Of a DNA stretch of 64,000 nt, positions 31,132 to 40,173 are shown piece after piece. Each line of letters starts with the position of its first letter. The first letter of the stretch is position 1. Source of the DNA: Shewanella mangrovisoli (lineage in GTDB: Bacteria; Pseudomonadota; Gammaproteobacteria; Enterobacterales; Shewanellaceae); NCBI RefSeq assembly GCF_019457635.1, contig NZ_CP080412.1:3038001-3102000 (forward strand). Direction: 5' to 3'. A model generated the notes under the pieces. That model searched no databases, had not been told where the DNA came from, and saw only the letters and a program-made list of their open reading frames with translations. The translations under genes were made by a program, and so were the position numbers.

Positions 31132-32277
31132 ATGAAGATAGTTATCGCCCCCGATTCCTTTAAAGAAAGCTTAAGCGCACTCGATGTGGCTAATGCGATC
31201 GAACAAGGCTTAACACAAGTGATCCCAGACTGTGAGATTGTCAAAATCCCCGTCGCCGATGGCGGCGAAGGCACGGTGCAATCTATGGTCGATGCCACTG
31301 GCGGCAGCATTGTCAATTTAGAGGTCATGGGGCCACTCGGCCATAAAGTCAAAGCCCATTACGGTATTTTAGGCCAGCAAGCCCAAGGCACGATTGCTGT
31401 GATTGAAATGGCCTCCGCCTCGGGTTTACACCATGTACCAAGGGATTTGCGTAATCCGCAGCTCACCACCAGTTATGGTACGGGCGAGCTGATTTGTGAT
31501 GCGCTCAATCGCGGGATAAAGCACATTATTTTAGGCTTAGGCGGCAGTGCGACCAATGATGGCGGCGCAGGTATGGCCCAAGCGCTGGATATTTTACTGC
31601 TCGATAAACAAGGTAAAACCTTAAGTGCAGGCGGCGCGGCGCTGTCTCAGCTTGCCAGTATCGATATGAGCCATGCTCATCCACTACTGAAAGAATGCAC
31701 CTTTGAAGTGGCCTGCGATGTCGATAATCCGCTGTGCGGCGAGCGTGGCGCTTCGGCCATATTTGGACCGCAAAAAGGCGCAACGCCCGAGATGGTCAGC
31801 ATTTTAGACGCCGCACTGAGTCACTATGCCGATGTGATCGCCCAAAGTGGTGTCACCGATCACCGCAACCAAGCTGGCGCGGGCGCGGCGGGCGGTATGG
31901 GGCTCGGCGTAATGGCGTTTTTAGGCGCAGAGCTTAAACCCGGTGTCGAGATTGTGATGCAAACGGTGGGACTAGCAGACAAAATCCGCGGCGCGGATCT
32001 TGTTATCACGGGCGAAGGCCGAATCGATGGCCAGACCATATTTGGCAAAACCCCGATGGGCGTCTTAAAGCAAGCGCAGTTGCAAAATATTCCGACTATC
32101 GGGATTGCGGGTTGCCTTGGCGACAATGCCAATGCCGTGCTCGAGCAAGGTATGGCGGCGATTTTCCCCATCATTCCACACTTAAGTCCACTGGACGATG
32201 TGCTGGCGAATGCCAAAGCGAATCTGACCAATACCGCCCGTAATATTGGCGCCGTCTTGATGCTGGGCCAGCGCTAA
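31132..32277 (+). CDS. garK: Glycerate kinase (GarK/GlxK type)
   Basis: Phosphorylates D-glycerate, probably to 2-phosphoglycerate as in class II bacterial kinases, feeding glycolysis. The 381-residue product starts MKIVIAPDSFKESLSA and has VADGGEGT, GLGGSATNDGGAG and GEGRIDGQT, all signature segments of the family. It follows the GntP permease closely and ends in a clear terminator, so the two form one operon. Confidence 0.93.
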   Translation: MKIVIAPDSFKESLSALDVANAIEQGLTQVIPDCEIVKIPVADGGEGTVQSMVDATGGSIVNLEVMGPLGHKVKAHYGILGQQAQGTIAVIEMASASGLHHVPRDLRNPQLTTSYGTGELICDALNRGIKHIILGLGGSATNDGGAGMAQALDILLLDKQGKTLSAGGAALSQLASIDMSHAHPLLKECTFEVACDVDNPLCGERGASAIFGPQKGATPEMVSILDAALSHYADVIAQSGVTDHRNQAGAGAAGGMGLGVMAFLGAELKPGVEIVMQTVGLADKIRGADLVITGEGRIDGQTIFGKTPMGVLKQAQLQNIPTIGIAGCLGDNANAVLEQGMAAIFPIIPHLSPLDDVLANAKANLTNTARNIGAVLMLGQR

Positions 32278-32315
32278 CTTTACCTTAGTGTTGTGATAGC
32301 TAACGACATACACCC

Positions 32316-32345
32316 AAGGCGCTATTCATAGCGCCTTTGTTTATT
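32316..32345 (+). terminator. Terminator after glycerate kinase
   Basis: AAGGCGCTAT, TC, ATAGCGCCTT, then TGTTTATT. Confidence 0.88.
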
Positions 32346-32519
32346 CTGTAACCCAAGCACTGACTTTAGCGGTGTTTTAGTGCTTGATGCCCAAAAGGCC
32401 TTGCAGTAAAGTGAGCTCCCTTTTTGGTAATCCGTAAACGGGTTTAAGCACCATGTATTTGGTTATACTCTTAATCACCTTTGCGGTTTCACTATAAGAA
32501 TTAATAGACGGCAAGCCCC

Positions 32520-34169
32520 ATGACCCAAAAACTCCCTCGCCAAGCCATCGCATCCGAAGACAGTTTGATGCGAATTTTCACTGTGCCCGAAGATGCGGAA
32601 TCCACTTTAAGCATTATCGAGCAGAAGCTTTCTGAGGACTTAGCCGGCTTTTTGGGTGACAGCATTGCCGCGCTAGAAAAGCCGCTCTCCGAAATCGAGA
32701 CCGACTTTCAAGCCTTTGAAATTCCAAGCCAGCCGCGTTTTGTCTCCGACTACACTGACGAGATCATGCAAAACTTGGTGGCGCATTCGGTGCATACTGC
32801 AGCCCCCAGCTTTATTGGGCATATGACTTCGGCACTGCCCTACTTTGTGTTGCCGCTATCGAAGATGATGGTGGGGCTTAACCAAAACTTGGTAAAAATC
32901 GAAACCTCCAAGGCTTTTACCCCGCTTGAGCGCCAAGTACTCGGCATGATGCACCACTTGATTTACGCTCAAAACGATGATTTTTATCAAAATTGGATGC
33001 ACAGTGCCAATCATTCCCTCGGTGCTTTTTGCTCCGGTGGCACGGTCGCCAATATCACCGCACTATGGATTGCCCGTAATCAATTATTGAAAGCCGATGG
33101 TGAGTTTAAAGGCGTGACTCGCGAAGGTTTACTCAAGGCGCTGCGCCATTATGGTTATGATGATTTAGCGATTTTGGTTTCTGAACGCGGCCATTATTCG
33201 CTGGGTAAGGCCGTGGATCTGCTCGGTATCGGTCGCGACAATATCATCAGCATCCCAACCGATGGCAATAATAAAGTCGACGTTACCAAAATGCGCGAAG
33301 TCGCCGCGGAACTAGCGAATAAACGCATTAAAGTCATGGCGATTGTGGGTGTGGCTGGCACAACCGAGACGGGCAATATCGACCCACTGCGCGAGCTTGC
33401 GGCATTAGCAAGTGAGCTAAACTGCCACTTCCATGTAGATGCGGCTTGGGGCGGCGCAAGCTTATTATCCAATAAATACCGTCACTTACTCGATGGTATT
33501 GAACTGGCTGACTCAGTCACCATCGATGCTCATAAGCAAATGTATGTCCCCATGGGCGCGGGTATGGTGCTGTTTAAAAATCCTGAGTTTGCCCATGCCA
33601 TTGCCCACCACGCCGAATATATCCTGCGCCGAGGCTCTAAGGATTTAGGCAGCCAAACGCTCGAAGGCTCACGCCCCGGCATGGCCATGTTAGTGCATGC
33701 CTGTTTGCAAATTATCGGCCGCGATGGTTACGAAATCCTGATCAACAACAGCCTCGAAAAAGCCCGTTATTTTGCCGAGCAAATCGACGCACACCCCGAC
33801 TTTGAGCTAGTTACCGCGCCAGAGCTGTGCCTGCTCACCTATCGTTATGTGCCCGCTCAGGTGCAGGCAGCGATGCAAGTAGTGATAGACCAAGGCGATA
33901 AGGTGAAACTCGCTCGCTTTAATGAGCTGCTCGATGGCCTAACCCAATTTATTCAAAAACACCAACGCGAACAGGGCAAATCCTTTGTCTCCCGCACCCG
34001 CATTCAACCCGCCCGCTACTTTAGACAGCCCACAGTGGTGTTTCGCGTCGTATTAGCTAATCCTTTGACTAGCCATGAGATCCTAAATCAAGTGCTTATC
34101 GAGCAAGGTGAAATTGCCGCATTGGATAAAGAGTTCTTACCTGCGCTATTAGCTATGGCCAATGAATAG
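32520..34169 (+). CDS. panP: PLP-dependent aspartate 1-decarboxylase PanP
   Basis: Group II pyridoxal-phosphate decarboxylase of 549 residues that resembles the PanP type, which makes beta-alanine for pantothenate in species without pyruvoyl PanD. The PLP lysine is in IDAHKQMY, with HVDAAWGG upstream for cofactor contact and GTTETGNIDPL before it. Older annotation often calls it glutamate decarboxylase. It is monocistronic with its own terminator. The function is family-based; whether panD is absent elsewhere cannot be seen here. Confidence 0.86.
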   Translation: MTQKLPRQAIASEDSLMRIFTVPEDAESTLSIIEQKLSEDLAGFLGDSIAALEKPLSEIETDFQAFEIPSQPRFVSDYTDEIMQNLVAHSVHTAAPSFIGHMTSALPYFVLPLSKMMVGLNQNLVKIETSKAFTPLERQVLGMMHHLIYAQNDDFYQNWMHSANHSLGAFCSGGTVANITALWIARNQLLKADGEFKGVTREGLLKALRHYGYDDLAILVSERGHYSLGKAVDLLGIGRDNIISIPTDGNNKVDVTKMREVAAELANKRIKVMAIVGVAGTTETGNIDPLRELAALASELNCHFHVDAAWGGASLLSNKYRHLLDGIELADSVTIDAHKQMYVPMGAGMVLFKNPEFAHAIAHHAEYILRRGSKDLGSQTLEGSRPGMAMLVHACLQIIGRDGYEILINNSLEKARYFAEQIDAHPDFELVTAPELCLLTYRYVPAQVQAAMQVVIDQGDKVKLARFNELLDGLTQFIQKHQREQGKSFVSRTRIQPARYFRQPTVVFRVVLANPLTSHEILNQVLIEQGEIAALDKEFLPALLAMANE

Positions 34170-34222
34170 CGAGTGATTTAGCGTAAGCTTTAAATCTAAT
34201 TTAATTACAGAGTGTTAGTCAC

Positions 34223-34256
34223 AAACAGCCGCAAATATTTTGCGGCTGTTTTTGTT
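34223..34256 (+). terminator. Terminator after panP
   Basis: AAACAGCCGCAAA, TAT, TTTGCGGCTGTTT, then TTGTTTG. Confidence 0.92.
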
Positions 34257-34702
34257 TGCAGGCTAAATTGGCGGAAAACTTGATGAAATTACAAAAGATT
34301 AAAGGTTTATGTTCAGTCGTAGATACGCCGAATTCCATTGCTTCCGTGACACGCCGTGAAGCCATCCATGGCGGCTCTGCGATGATATCCATATCATCGA
34401 AGGTCACGTCCGCAATCGAATTCGCTTTAGCAAATCTCAGTGGAATCAGCGGCAACGTTTAAAAAGATGAGAGTTTAGCAGTTGTACGCATGTTCTCCCC
34501 CTTAACCAATCAAATGGAGAACAGACATGACGCGATTAGCGACATAGGCACGCCGACAGCAATCACCACAAAAGGCAGGTATTTTTAAGCATGGCTATCC
34601 CCTTGGGATACGCTGCCTCACGGCGGGCTAACGTGCCAACGCTTCACAGCGTTGGCTAAGTGCGCTTATAGGTATACGGGGATGTTAGGCAGGTGAAAAG
34701 CG
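34257..34702. other. Non-coding, repeat-like stretch after panP
   Basis: This 446-base stretch has no convincing gene. Short open frames occur on both strands (about 68 and 78 codons) and overlap each other without a ribosome-binding site. It contains CCAACGC / GCGTTGG as a hairpin (34636-34657 region) and GTTAGGC at 34684-34690. The composition and hairpins look like debris of a mobile or repetitive element, but no family was recognised. Confidence 0.45.
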
Positions 34703-34718
34703 TCCCCGTTAACGGGGA
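34703..34718 (-). terminator. Palindromic hairpin after the AT-rich gene pair
   Basis: TCCCCGTTAACGGGGA is a perfect palindrome just beyond the stop of the gene ending at 34723. On the minus strand it is followed by CGCTTTTC, a weak T tail, so it may terminate the pair. Confidence 0.5.
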
Positions 34719-34722
34719 ATTC

Positions 34723-35223
34723 TTATGCAAATTCCTTCATGTCTTCTAAAGAGGTAATCCATTGTTGGCCATAACGCTCAACAGAAGATTTTACGAAGTA
34801 AACATAAGCATTTCCTACAATCATAAATAGTGGAGAAACAAATACAGCTATAAAAATTATTACAAGCAAAGAACCTAAGTCTACTGAAAAATCAGGGTTA
34901 AACCCTATCAAAATTAGAATAGTCACCATAATCACCGTTGACGCTAGACCAGTCCATTTAGCCACACTAGATAATGTTTTCAAACGTCCCAAATGATTAT
35001 CCACTTTTGTTTGAAAATCTGTGGAGCATCGAGAGTTTTTATATTTTGGGCCCAAATAAGCTGCAAGTTTTTTATCTATATCATCAGATATATCCTTAAG
35101 TCTTATGACTGCAAGATTCCTAATCGACTCCCATACAGAAAATACTAAGTTAATGCCAACACTGACTTCAATTAAGGATGAAAACTGGGCTAGTTTATAC
35201 AATACGATCACTGAATCAGTCAT
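34723..35223 (-). CDS. Unknown two-helix membrane protein, second gene of an AT-rich pair
   Basis: A 166-residue product from the ATG at 35223 (MTDSVIVLYKLAQF). The start overlaps the end of the upstream gene by eight bases, so it is probably translationally coupled. The first ~90 residues are soluble and charged. Two strong transmembrane helices then follow (TGLASTVIMVTILILIGF and LLVIIFIAVFVSPLFMIVG), with a short polar tail. I recognise no family. Base composition is clearly more AT-rich than the neighbours, suggesting transfer. Confidence 0.65.
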   Translation of the reverse strand: MTDSVIVLYKLAQFSSLIEVSVGINLVFSVWESIRNLAVIRLKDISDDIDKKLAAYLGPKYKNSRCSTDFQTKVDNHLGRLKTLSSVAKWTGLASTVIMVTILILIGFNPDFSVDLGSLLVIIFIAVFVSPLFMIVGNAYVYFVKSSVERYGQQWITSLEDMKEFA

Positions 35224-35767
35224 ATTTAGCCCCACCAAGTGCATCAACCGCAGTTTTAAGCCGATTAAAATAACTATTCAGTTTTTCATAAGCACTTTCG
35301 TCTCCAAAGTTAACATAATAGTTCGGTTGATAATAACAAGCTCCAACTATTACTGAATTCTCATCAGCAATTAATAAATCCAAACCTTTGTTTGAAATTT
35401 CCTCATAAATTTTAGGAGGGATTGCCCTTAACTTTATCTGACTACTAAATTCAGATGTTTTTTTAAAAAAAACAGAATCTCTAACTCTCTTTTGCTCATT
35501 AGTAAGTATATGAATTTTTGAATTTTTCATTTTCAAAAAATCAACAACATTGTTGATAACCACATCTTCATTCAAGCTGTCAAAAATAGTTTGAGATGCT
35601 TGACCTTTGTGAAAATTGATTATCATTCTGATGTTGTTTTTACTCTTATTGATAAGAAGGTTTAATGCTAGTAAAAAAAGCTCTGAGCTCTCACTTATAT
35701 TTACTGGTGAGTTAATATTTTTGCTTGCGCATTTTCTGATGTATAAATCTAGTTCTAAATCATCCAT
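35216..35767 (-). CDS. Unknown soluble protein, first gene of an AT-rich pair
   Basis: A 183-residue product from the ATG at 35767 (GAAGG seven bases upstream; an ATG at 35785 has no site). It is Ile/Asn/Lys-rich with no signal peptide or membrane segment. The pattern of strands (IRMIINFHKG; KIHILTNEQKR; LDLLIADENSVIVGACYYQP) suggests an alpha/beta fold, possibly sensing or nuclease/phospholipase-D-like, but no catalytic motif is complete. It overlaps the membrane-protein gene and forms a two-gene cassette of unknown function. Confidence 0.62.
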   Translation of the reverse strand: MDDLELDLYIRKCASKNINSPVNISESSELFLLALNLLINKSKNNIRMIINFHKGQASQTIFDSLNEDVVINNVVDFLKMKNSKIHILTNEQKRVRDSVFFKKTSEFSSQIKLRAIPPKIYEEISNKGLDLLIADENSVIVGACYYQPNYYVNFGDESAYEKLNSYFNRLKTAVDALGGAKYD

Positions 35768-35896
35768 TCTAACACCTTCAATCATCTTAATAAGCCAATA
35801 AAATTATTGACTTAACATATAGTACACCTAATCCTTAGTTTTGTTGAGTAAAAAATCAGATTTAATAAGACACCCATTGCTAAATCCTTGGAATAT
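35768..35896. other. AT-rich leader of the unknown gene pair
   Basis: Very AT-rich sequence that should contain the promoter for the minus-strand pair. No other feature was resolved. Confidence 0.35.
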
Positions 35897-36240
35897 CCTA
35901 ATTACAAATAACAGACTATCAGGTATACCAAAGGCTTAGTAAAAAGGCGGGACATGCTTGAATCTTTTGGGATTAACAGTTAACTCCGAAGTAGCAGAAT
36001 ACACCTCCCCTCGGAGTTGCCGCAGGGCGAATAGACAAATTGCGTGAGTCTTGCCATGGATGGCAAGCTAGCTTTCGCAGGTGCAGGGACGCATCCTTCG
36101 GAAGCGATAGCAAATTTGGCAATGAGCACAAGGGGCTTTCAACTCCGTAGGGGGCGGCAAGGGAGATCCAAGAGGGAATTGCTGTTGATCCCCTCTTGGT
36201 CGGGTGTGGGGTGAAGCCCCACGACTTTGACTTTGCTTTT
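35897..36240. repeat. Structured repeat element, long copy
   Basis: It begins with a 42-base block (35897-35938) that recurs at 36300-36342, and ends with a block (GTGTGGGGTGAAGCCCCAC) that recurs in variant form near 36355. Between these lie three inverted repeats: AACTCCGA/TCGGAGTT (35982-36018), CTTGCCAT GG ATGGCAAG (36050-36067) and CCAAGAGGG/CCCTCTTGG (36168-36199). An open frame on the minus strand here has no ribosome-binding site and reads through the repeats, so it is not called. Confidence 0.6.
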
Positions 36241-36299
36241 AAATAATTTAACGAAGACAGGTTCAACAACAGTTTAACAAGACTCTCATTGTTAAAATG

Positions 36300-36392
36300 C
36301 CTTAATTGCAAATAACAGACTATCTTCCATACCAAAGGCTTATTGGAATTCGAGTGTGGGAGTGAAGCCCACAACCTTGTTTTGTTTTTTAT
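36300..36392. repeat. Structured repeat element, short copy
   Basis: Second copy of the two outer blocks of the element upstream (AAATAACAGACTATC...ACCAAAGGCTTA, then GTGTGGGAGTGAAGCCCAC), lacking the ~260-base hairpin-rich core. Both copies are in direct orientation, about 400 bases apart. Confidence 0.6.
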
Positions 36393-36460
36393 GCCACTGC
36401 AGAGTAATCTAGCCAAAATCAACATTTAGACATTTTTATAACCAATGCAAAGGAGTTGCG

Positions 36461-36916
36461 ATGAAATACTATTTATCGATGTTGCTCACCCTCTGTTGTC
36501 TGCTGAGTCCATCAGCAAACGCGAGCCAAACCTGTGGTGCTGAGTGCCAATTACCGCAAATTCATGCCTACTTTAAAGCTCTAGATAAGGTCAGCCAGTC
36601 GGGTTCTAGCGAACAAGATGTCGATGATTTTCTGGGATTACTGCATCCCAATGTGAATTATATCCACCTCGAATATGGCGCTAATTTTGATAGGGCCAGT
36701 TGGCGCAGTGCCTTTATCCGCAATATTGCTCGCGGCGCCTATCAACAGCCGAAGGAGCAGCGGGTATTAAATTACATTGTGGGTAAAAACCATGTCGCCG
36801 TCGAATATGCCCACGGCAGCATTCAACCCGATGGACAATGGCAGCAAGGGCAGCCCCTGCTGGTCTTATTTGGCTTTACCGATGGCAAAATCTCCCTGGT
36901 AAAAGAGCTGTGGTAA
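36461..36916 (+). CDS. Secreted NTF2-like (SnoaL-type) protein
   Basis: A 151-residue protein with a Sec signal peptide ending near ANA, then a single NTF2-like cone domain (DDFLGLLHPNVNYIHLEYG... YIVGKNHVAVEYAHG). Such domains are often ligand-binding or small enzymes; no catalytic set is clear. AAAGGAG precedes the ATG. Three Cys near the mature N-terminus and no partner enzymes; function unknown. Confidence 0.72.
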   Translation: MKYYLSMLLTLCCLLSPSANASQTCGAECQLPQIHAYFKALDKVSQSGSSEQDVDDFLGLLHPNVNYIHLEYGANFDRASWRSAFIRNIARGAYQQPKEQRVLNYIVGKNHVAVEYAHGSIQPDGQWQQGQPLLVLFGFTDGKISLVKELW

Positions 36917-37028
36917 GGCTTGTGCGATAAAGAGGGTAAACCGATACAGGCTTAACTATTGAGTTGAAAAGTATCGATTAAACCTTTGGATATAGGCTTT
37001 AGTACACCTCACAAGACAAGGAATGGCG

Positions 37029-37403
37029 ATGTACTTTATTGCGGCTTTTGGCCTATTGATGCTGTTATTCAGTCTTGTGATGGTCGTTAAGCCTGCGGCT
37101 TTCGCTGATGGCATTATTGCATTTAGCGAGCAGCCCTACTTCCATATTGTTGAGGTGGTTAGCCGAATTATTGCGGGTGTGATTTTTATCCAATATTGCG
37201 CCGACACCCGATTTCCAGCGCTCTTTTTTGCGATAGGCATTGTCTTACTCTGTGTGGGAATAGGCTTGGCATGTACGCCGCTGAGTAAGCATCGTAGATT
37301 TGCCCTATGGTCAGCCCAAGCGTTTAAGAATCAATTTCGCTTAATCGGTGTTGTTTCCGTCCCGCTCTCTTTGCTACTGATTTACGCTACTGGCGTTGTC
37401 TAA
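37029..37403 (+). CDS. Small hypothetical membrane protein
   Basis: A roughly 124-residue protein with about four transmembrane helices and no recognised motif. Two in-frame ATGs (37023 and 37029) exist; AAGGA abuts the first and sits seven bases before the second, so the second is preferred. It lies between the NTF2-like gene and an SDR gene on the same strand, but with gaps over 100 bases. Confidence 0.6.
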   Translation: MYFIAAFGLLMLLFSLVMVVKPAAFADGIIAFSEQPYFHIVEVVSRIIAGVIFIQYCADTRFPALFFAIGIVLLCVGIGLACTPLSKHRRFALWSAQAFKNQFRLIGVVSVPLSLLLIYATGVV

Positions 37404-37545
37404 AACTCAGTGACAATCCATACAGAATTCCACGGCTTTAGCGCCGAGTGTAAAAGCGCAAGATTCGGGTCGAGTAACCTGCCCTAACCCTTCACTATGT
37501 CTCTATCGGCGCATATTGGCCGAGGCAATTAATGGAGACATATCT

Positions 37546-38313
37546 ATGGCAGTGTTACAGGGAAAGGTCGCAATCATTACTGGGGCAAGTTCGGGGATTG
37601 GCTATGCCACCGCAAAACGCTTCGCCCGTGAAGGCGCAAAACTGGTGCTGGGCGCACGCCGCGGCGCCATATTGGCCTCATTGGTAGATGAGATCATCAC
37701 CCAAGGCGGTGAAGCGGTTTATCTGGCGGGCGATGTGACCGACGAGGTGTATGCCAGTGATTTAGTGGCGCTTGCCGTCGAGCAGTATGGTGGATTGGAT
37801 ATCGCCTTTAATAATGCCGGCATTAATGGTGAGTTAGGCGTGGATTCGGATGCGCTTAGCCGAGCGGAATGGGAAAACACCCTAACAACTAACCTTACCA
37901 GTGCATTTTTAGCGGCAAAATATCAATTACCACAAATGCTTAAACGTGGCGCAGGGTCGATTATTTTTACATCTTCCTTTGTTGGCTATACCATAGGCTT
38001 TCCGCAAACGGCGGCCTATGCGGCGAGTAAAGCGGGGATGATTGGCTTCACCCAATCCTTGGCCGTTGAGTATGGCGCGCGCGGGATTAGGGTCAATGCG
38101 CTATTACCAGGCGGCACAGATACCCCCATGGGGCGGGAGTTTGCCAATACCCCGGAGGCCATGGCCTTTGTGAAGAATCTTCATGCCCTCAAGCGCCTTG
38201 CAGATCCCGCGGAAATTGCCCAATCGGCGCTATATCTTGCCTCCGATGCGGCCAGTTTTACCACAGGGATAGCCTTATTGGTCGATGGTGGTGTGTCCAT
38301 CTGTAAAACCTAA
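37546..38313 (+). CDS. Short-chain dehydrogenase/reductase (SDR) family oxidoreductase
   Basis: Classical SDR of 255 residues. It has the NAD(P)-binding TGASSGIGYATA at residues 11-22, NNAG, a catalytic Ser in SSF, YAASK with Tyr and Lys, and the C-terminal PGGTDTPMG. An Arg directly after the first glycine motif region (GARRG) favours NADP. GGAG precedes the ATG at 37546; the frame opens 30 bases earlier. The substrate cannot be told. It lies 13 bases ahead of an Ada-like gene. Confidence 0.88.
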   Translation: MAVLQGKVAIITGASSGIGYATAKRFAREGAKLVLGARRGAILASLVDEIITQGGEAVYLAGDVTDEVYASDLVALAVEQYGGLDIAFNNAGINGELGVDSDALSRAEWENTLTTNLTSAFLAAKYQLPQMLKRGAGSIIFTSSFVGYTIGFPQTAAYAASKAGMIGFTQSLAVEYGARGIRVNALLPGGTDTPMGREFANTPEAMAFVKNLHALKRLADPAEIAQSALYLASDAASFTTGIALLVDGGVSICKT

Positions 38314-38326
38314 GGAATGGATAACG

Positions 38327-39220
38327 ATGACCCAAGATTACGAGCGAATTACGCGTGCCATTGACTTTATTCGTCAGCATGTGGGTCATCAACCCTCACT
38401 GGCCGAGATTGCGGCGCACGTCCATTTAAGTGAATACCATTTTCAGCGTCTCTTTAGTCGCTGGGCGGGGATCACTCCCAAGCGTTATTTGCAGGCTTTA
38501 ACCCTTGAGCGGGCAAAACAGTTATTGCAGCAGCCGTCCCACTCGACCTTGAGTGCCAGTTATGAGTTAGGCCTGAGCAGTGGCTCGCGTTTGTACGATC
38601 ATTTTGTGCAACTCGAGGCGGTCACCCCCTTCGAATATCGCCAGCAAGGTTTAGGGATCAACATTGCCTATGGCTATCATTCCACGCCCTTTGGTTTGGC
38701 CTTTATCGCCCAAACGGCGCGGGGCATTTGCCAGTTTGATTTTGTCGATATGCAGCAAATTCAATCGCCATTGGAACGTTTAAAGCAAAGCTGGAGTCAG
38801 GCCACCATTTATGAGGACACGGCGCAAACGGCAAGCTTAATTGATCACCTCTTTAGCCAGTACTTTACGGGCTCGAGTGCCGCAGCGCTGAATTTAACTG
38901 CACCTAATACTCAGGCTATTCACCAAGCCGAGCCAGCCCCGCTATCGCTCTGGGTAAAAGGCACTAATTTTCAGCTCAATGTGTGGCGCGCCCTGCTGAA
39001 TTTACCTAAGGGAGAGGTCGCCTCCTACGGTGATATTGCCAAGGCCATTGGCAAGCCTAAGGCCTCACGCGCCGTCGGTACGGCGATTGGCGCTAATCCG
39101 GTGGCATTACTCATCCCCTGCCATCGAGTGCTACGTCAAAGTGGTGAACTTGGCGGCTATCGCTGGGGTGAAACCCGTAAACATGCCATATTGGCAAGGG
39201 AAGCGGCCTATTGTGAGTAA
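38327..39220 (+). CDS. AraC-type regulator fused to O6-methylguanine-DNA methyltransferase (Ada-like)
   Basis: A 297-residue fusion. The N-terminal ~100 residues form an AraC helix-turn-helix domain (FIRQHVGHQPSLAEIAAHV... YHFQRLFSRW). The C-terminal ~170 residues are an alkyltransferase with the reactive-cysteine motif IPCHRVLR followed by GGYRWG. It lacks the N-terminal phosphotriester-accepting domain of full Ada, so it would repair O6-alkylguanine/O4-alkylthymine, with regulation uncertain. AAGGA precedes the ATG at 38327, close behind the SDR gene. Confidence 0.9.
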   Translation: MTQDYERITRAIDFIRQHVGHQPSLAEIAAHVHLSEYHFQRLFSRWAGITPKRYLQALTLERAKQLLQQPSHSTLSASYELGLSSGSRLYDHFVQLEAVTPFEYRQQGLGINIAYGYHSTPFGLAFIAQTARGICQFDFVDMQQIQSPLERLKQSWSQATIYEDTAQTASLIDHLFSQYFTGSSAAALNLTAPNTQAIHQAEPAPLSLWVKGTNFQLNVWRALLNLPKGEVASYGDIAKAIGKPKASRAVGTAIGANPVALLIPCHRVLRQSGELGGYRWGETRKHAILAREAAYCE

Positions 39221-39329
39221 AAAGATCCACCAGCGGGTTTAACTGGGCTTTCCAGTGCTTAACGGCGCTTGACTCTTAACTGCGCGCTATTACCCAATTC
39301 TTAGCTATTGAATAATCAGGGAGGCAAAC

Positions 39330-40004
39330 ATGCCGACGCATTCCCCATCTCAACATGGACCTAACCCGAACGACAAATCCCCCTTAAAAGGATTCCCTCA
39401 GGTGGGGTTTCTGAAGAACTTTATTAGCCGTGACAACATTATCGTCGGCGATTACACCTATTACGACGACCCAGCAGGGCCAGAGCGTTTCGAGTCAAAT
39501 GTGCTTTATCACTTTGACTTTATTGGCGATAAACTGATTATTGGTAAATTTTGTGCCATTGCACGGGATGTTAAATTCATTATGAATGGCGCCAATCATC
39601 AGGTGTCGGGCTTTTCCACTTATCCCTTTTATATCTTCGGCAATGGTTGGGAAAAGGCGGCACCTAAGCCCGAGGATTTACCCTTTAAGGGCGACACCCG
39701 CATAGGCCATGATGTGTGGATAGGTTATAACGCCACCATTATGCCCGGCGTCAACGTCGGCCATGGTGCCATTATTGCCAGCCAAGCCGTGGTCACTAAG
39801 GATGTGCCGCCCTACGCCATCGTCGGCGGCAACCCCGCAACTGTGATTAAGTTGCGATTCGAACCCGAAGTAATAGACAAATTACTCGCCATTGCCTGGT
39901 GGGACTGGCCAATTGAGAAAATCAGCGAGCATTTACCTGCCATTGTGGGCGCCGATCTTAGCCTGTTAGCCCGCTTGGCCGATGAAATACACTCGCGGCC
40001 CTAA
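39330..40004 (+). CDS. Vat/CatB-family hexapeptide O-acetyltransferase
   Basis: Acetyl-CoA-dependent acetyltransferase of 224 residues with a left-handed beta-helix. Typical segments are [18 protein letters not shown] (with the catalytic His), [19 protein letters not shown] and the terminal IVGGNPA. The family includes streptogramin and chloramphenicol acetyltransferases as well as many chromosomal enzymes of unknown substrate, so a drug-resistance role is possible but unproven. GGGAGG precedes the ATG. Confidence 0.88.
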   Translation: MPTHSPSQHGPNPNDKSPLKGFPQVGFLKNFISRDNIIVGDYTYYDDPAGPERFESNVLYHFDFIGDKLIIGKFCAIARDVKFIMNGANHQVSGFSTYPFYIFGNGWEKAAPKPEDLPFKGDTRIGHDVWIGYNATIMPGVNVGHGAIIASQAVVTKDVPPYAIVGGNPATVIKLRFEPEVIDKLLAIAWWDWPIEKISEHLPAIVGADLSLLARLADEIHSRP

Positions 40005-40173
40005 GCATTTGCGTCAGAAGACAGTACCCAAAACTTCCCCAAAAACACGGCAAAGCGCAATTTTGTACAAAAGTGTCGAGGCGTTCTGGGTTACTATCTG
40101 GCAAAACAAGCGTTAAACACCTTGGTCTTGATAAACGCACTCGCCCATTCATCCAGTCGATAAAGGAGGCCGA

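Noticed and set aside
34256..34462. Overlapping small frames on both strands after panP
   Set aside because: No start signals, and one begins in the panP terminator; kept only as repeat-like DNA.
34626..34690. attC-like integron site (GGCTAAC ... GTTAGGC)
   Set aside because: The left heptamer does not match the right one, and the internal hairpin is not symmetrical as attC sites require; no integrase seen.
35973..36425. Minus-strand open frame of 150 codons
   Set aside because: Runs through the inverted repeats of the repeat element and has no ribosome-binding site or family resemblance.
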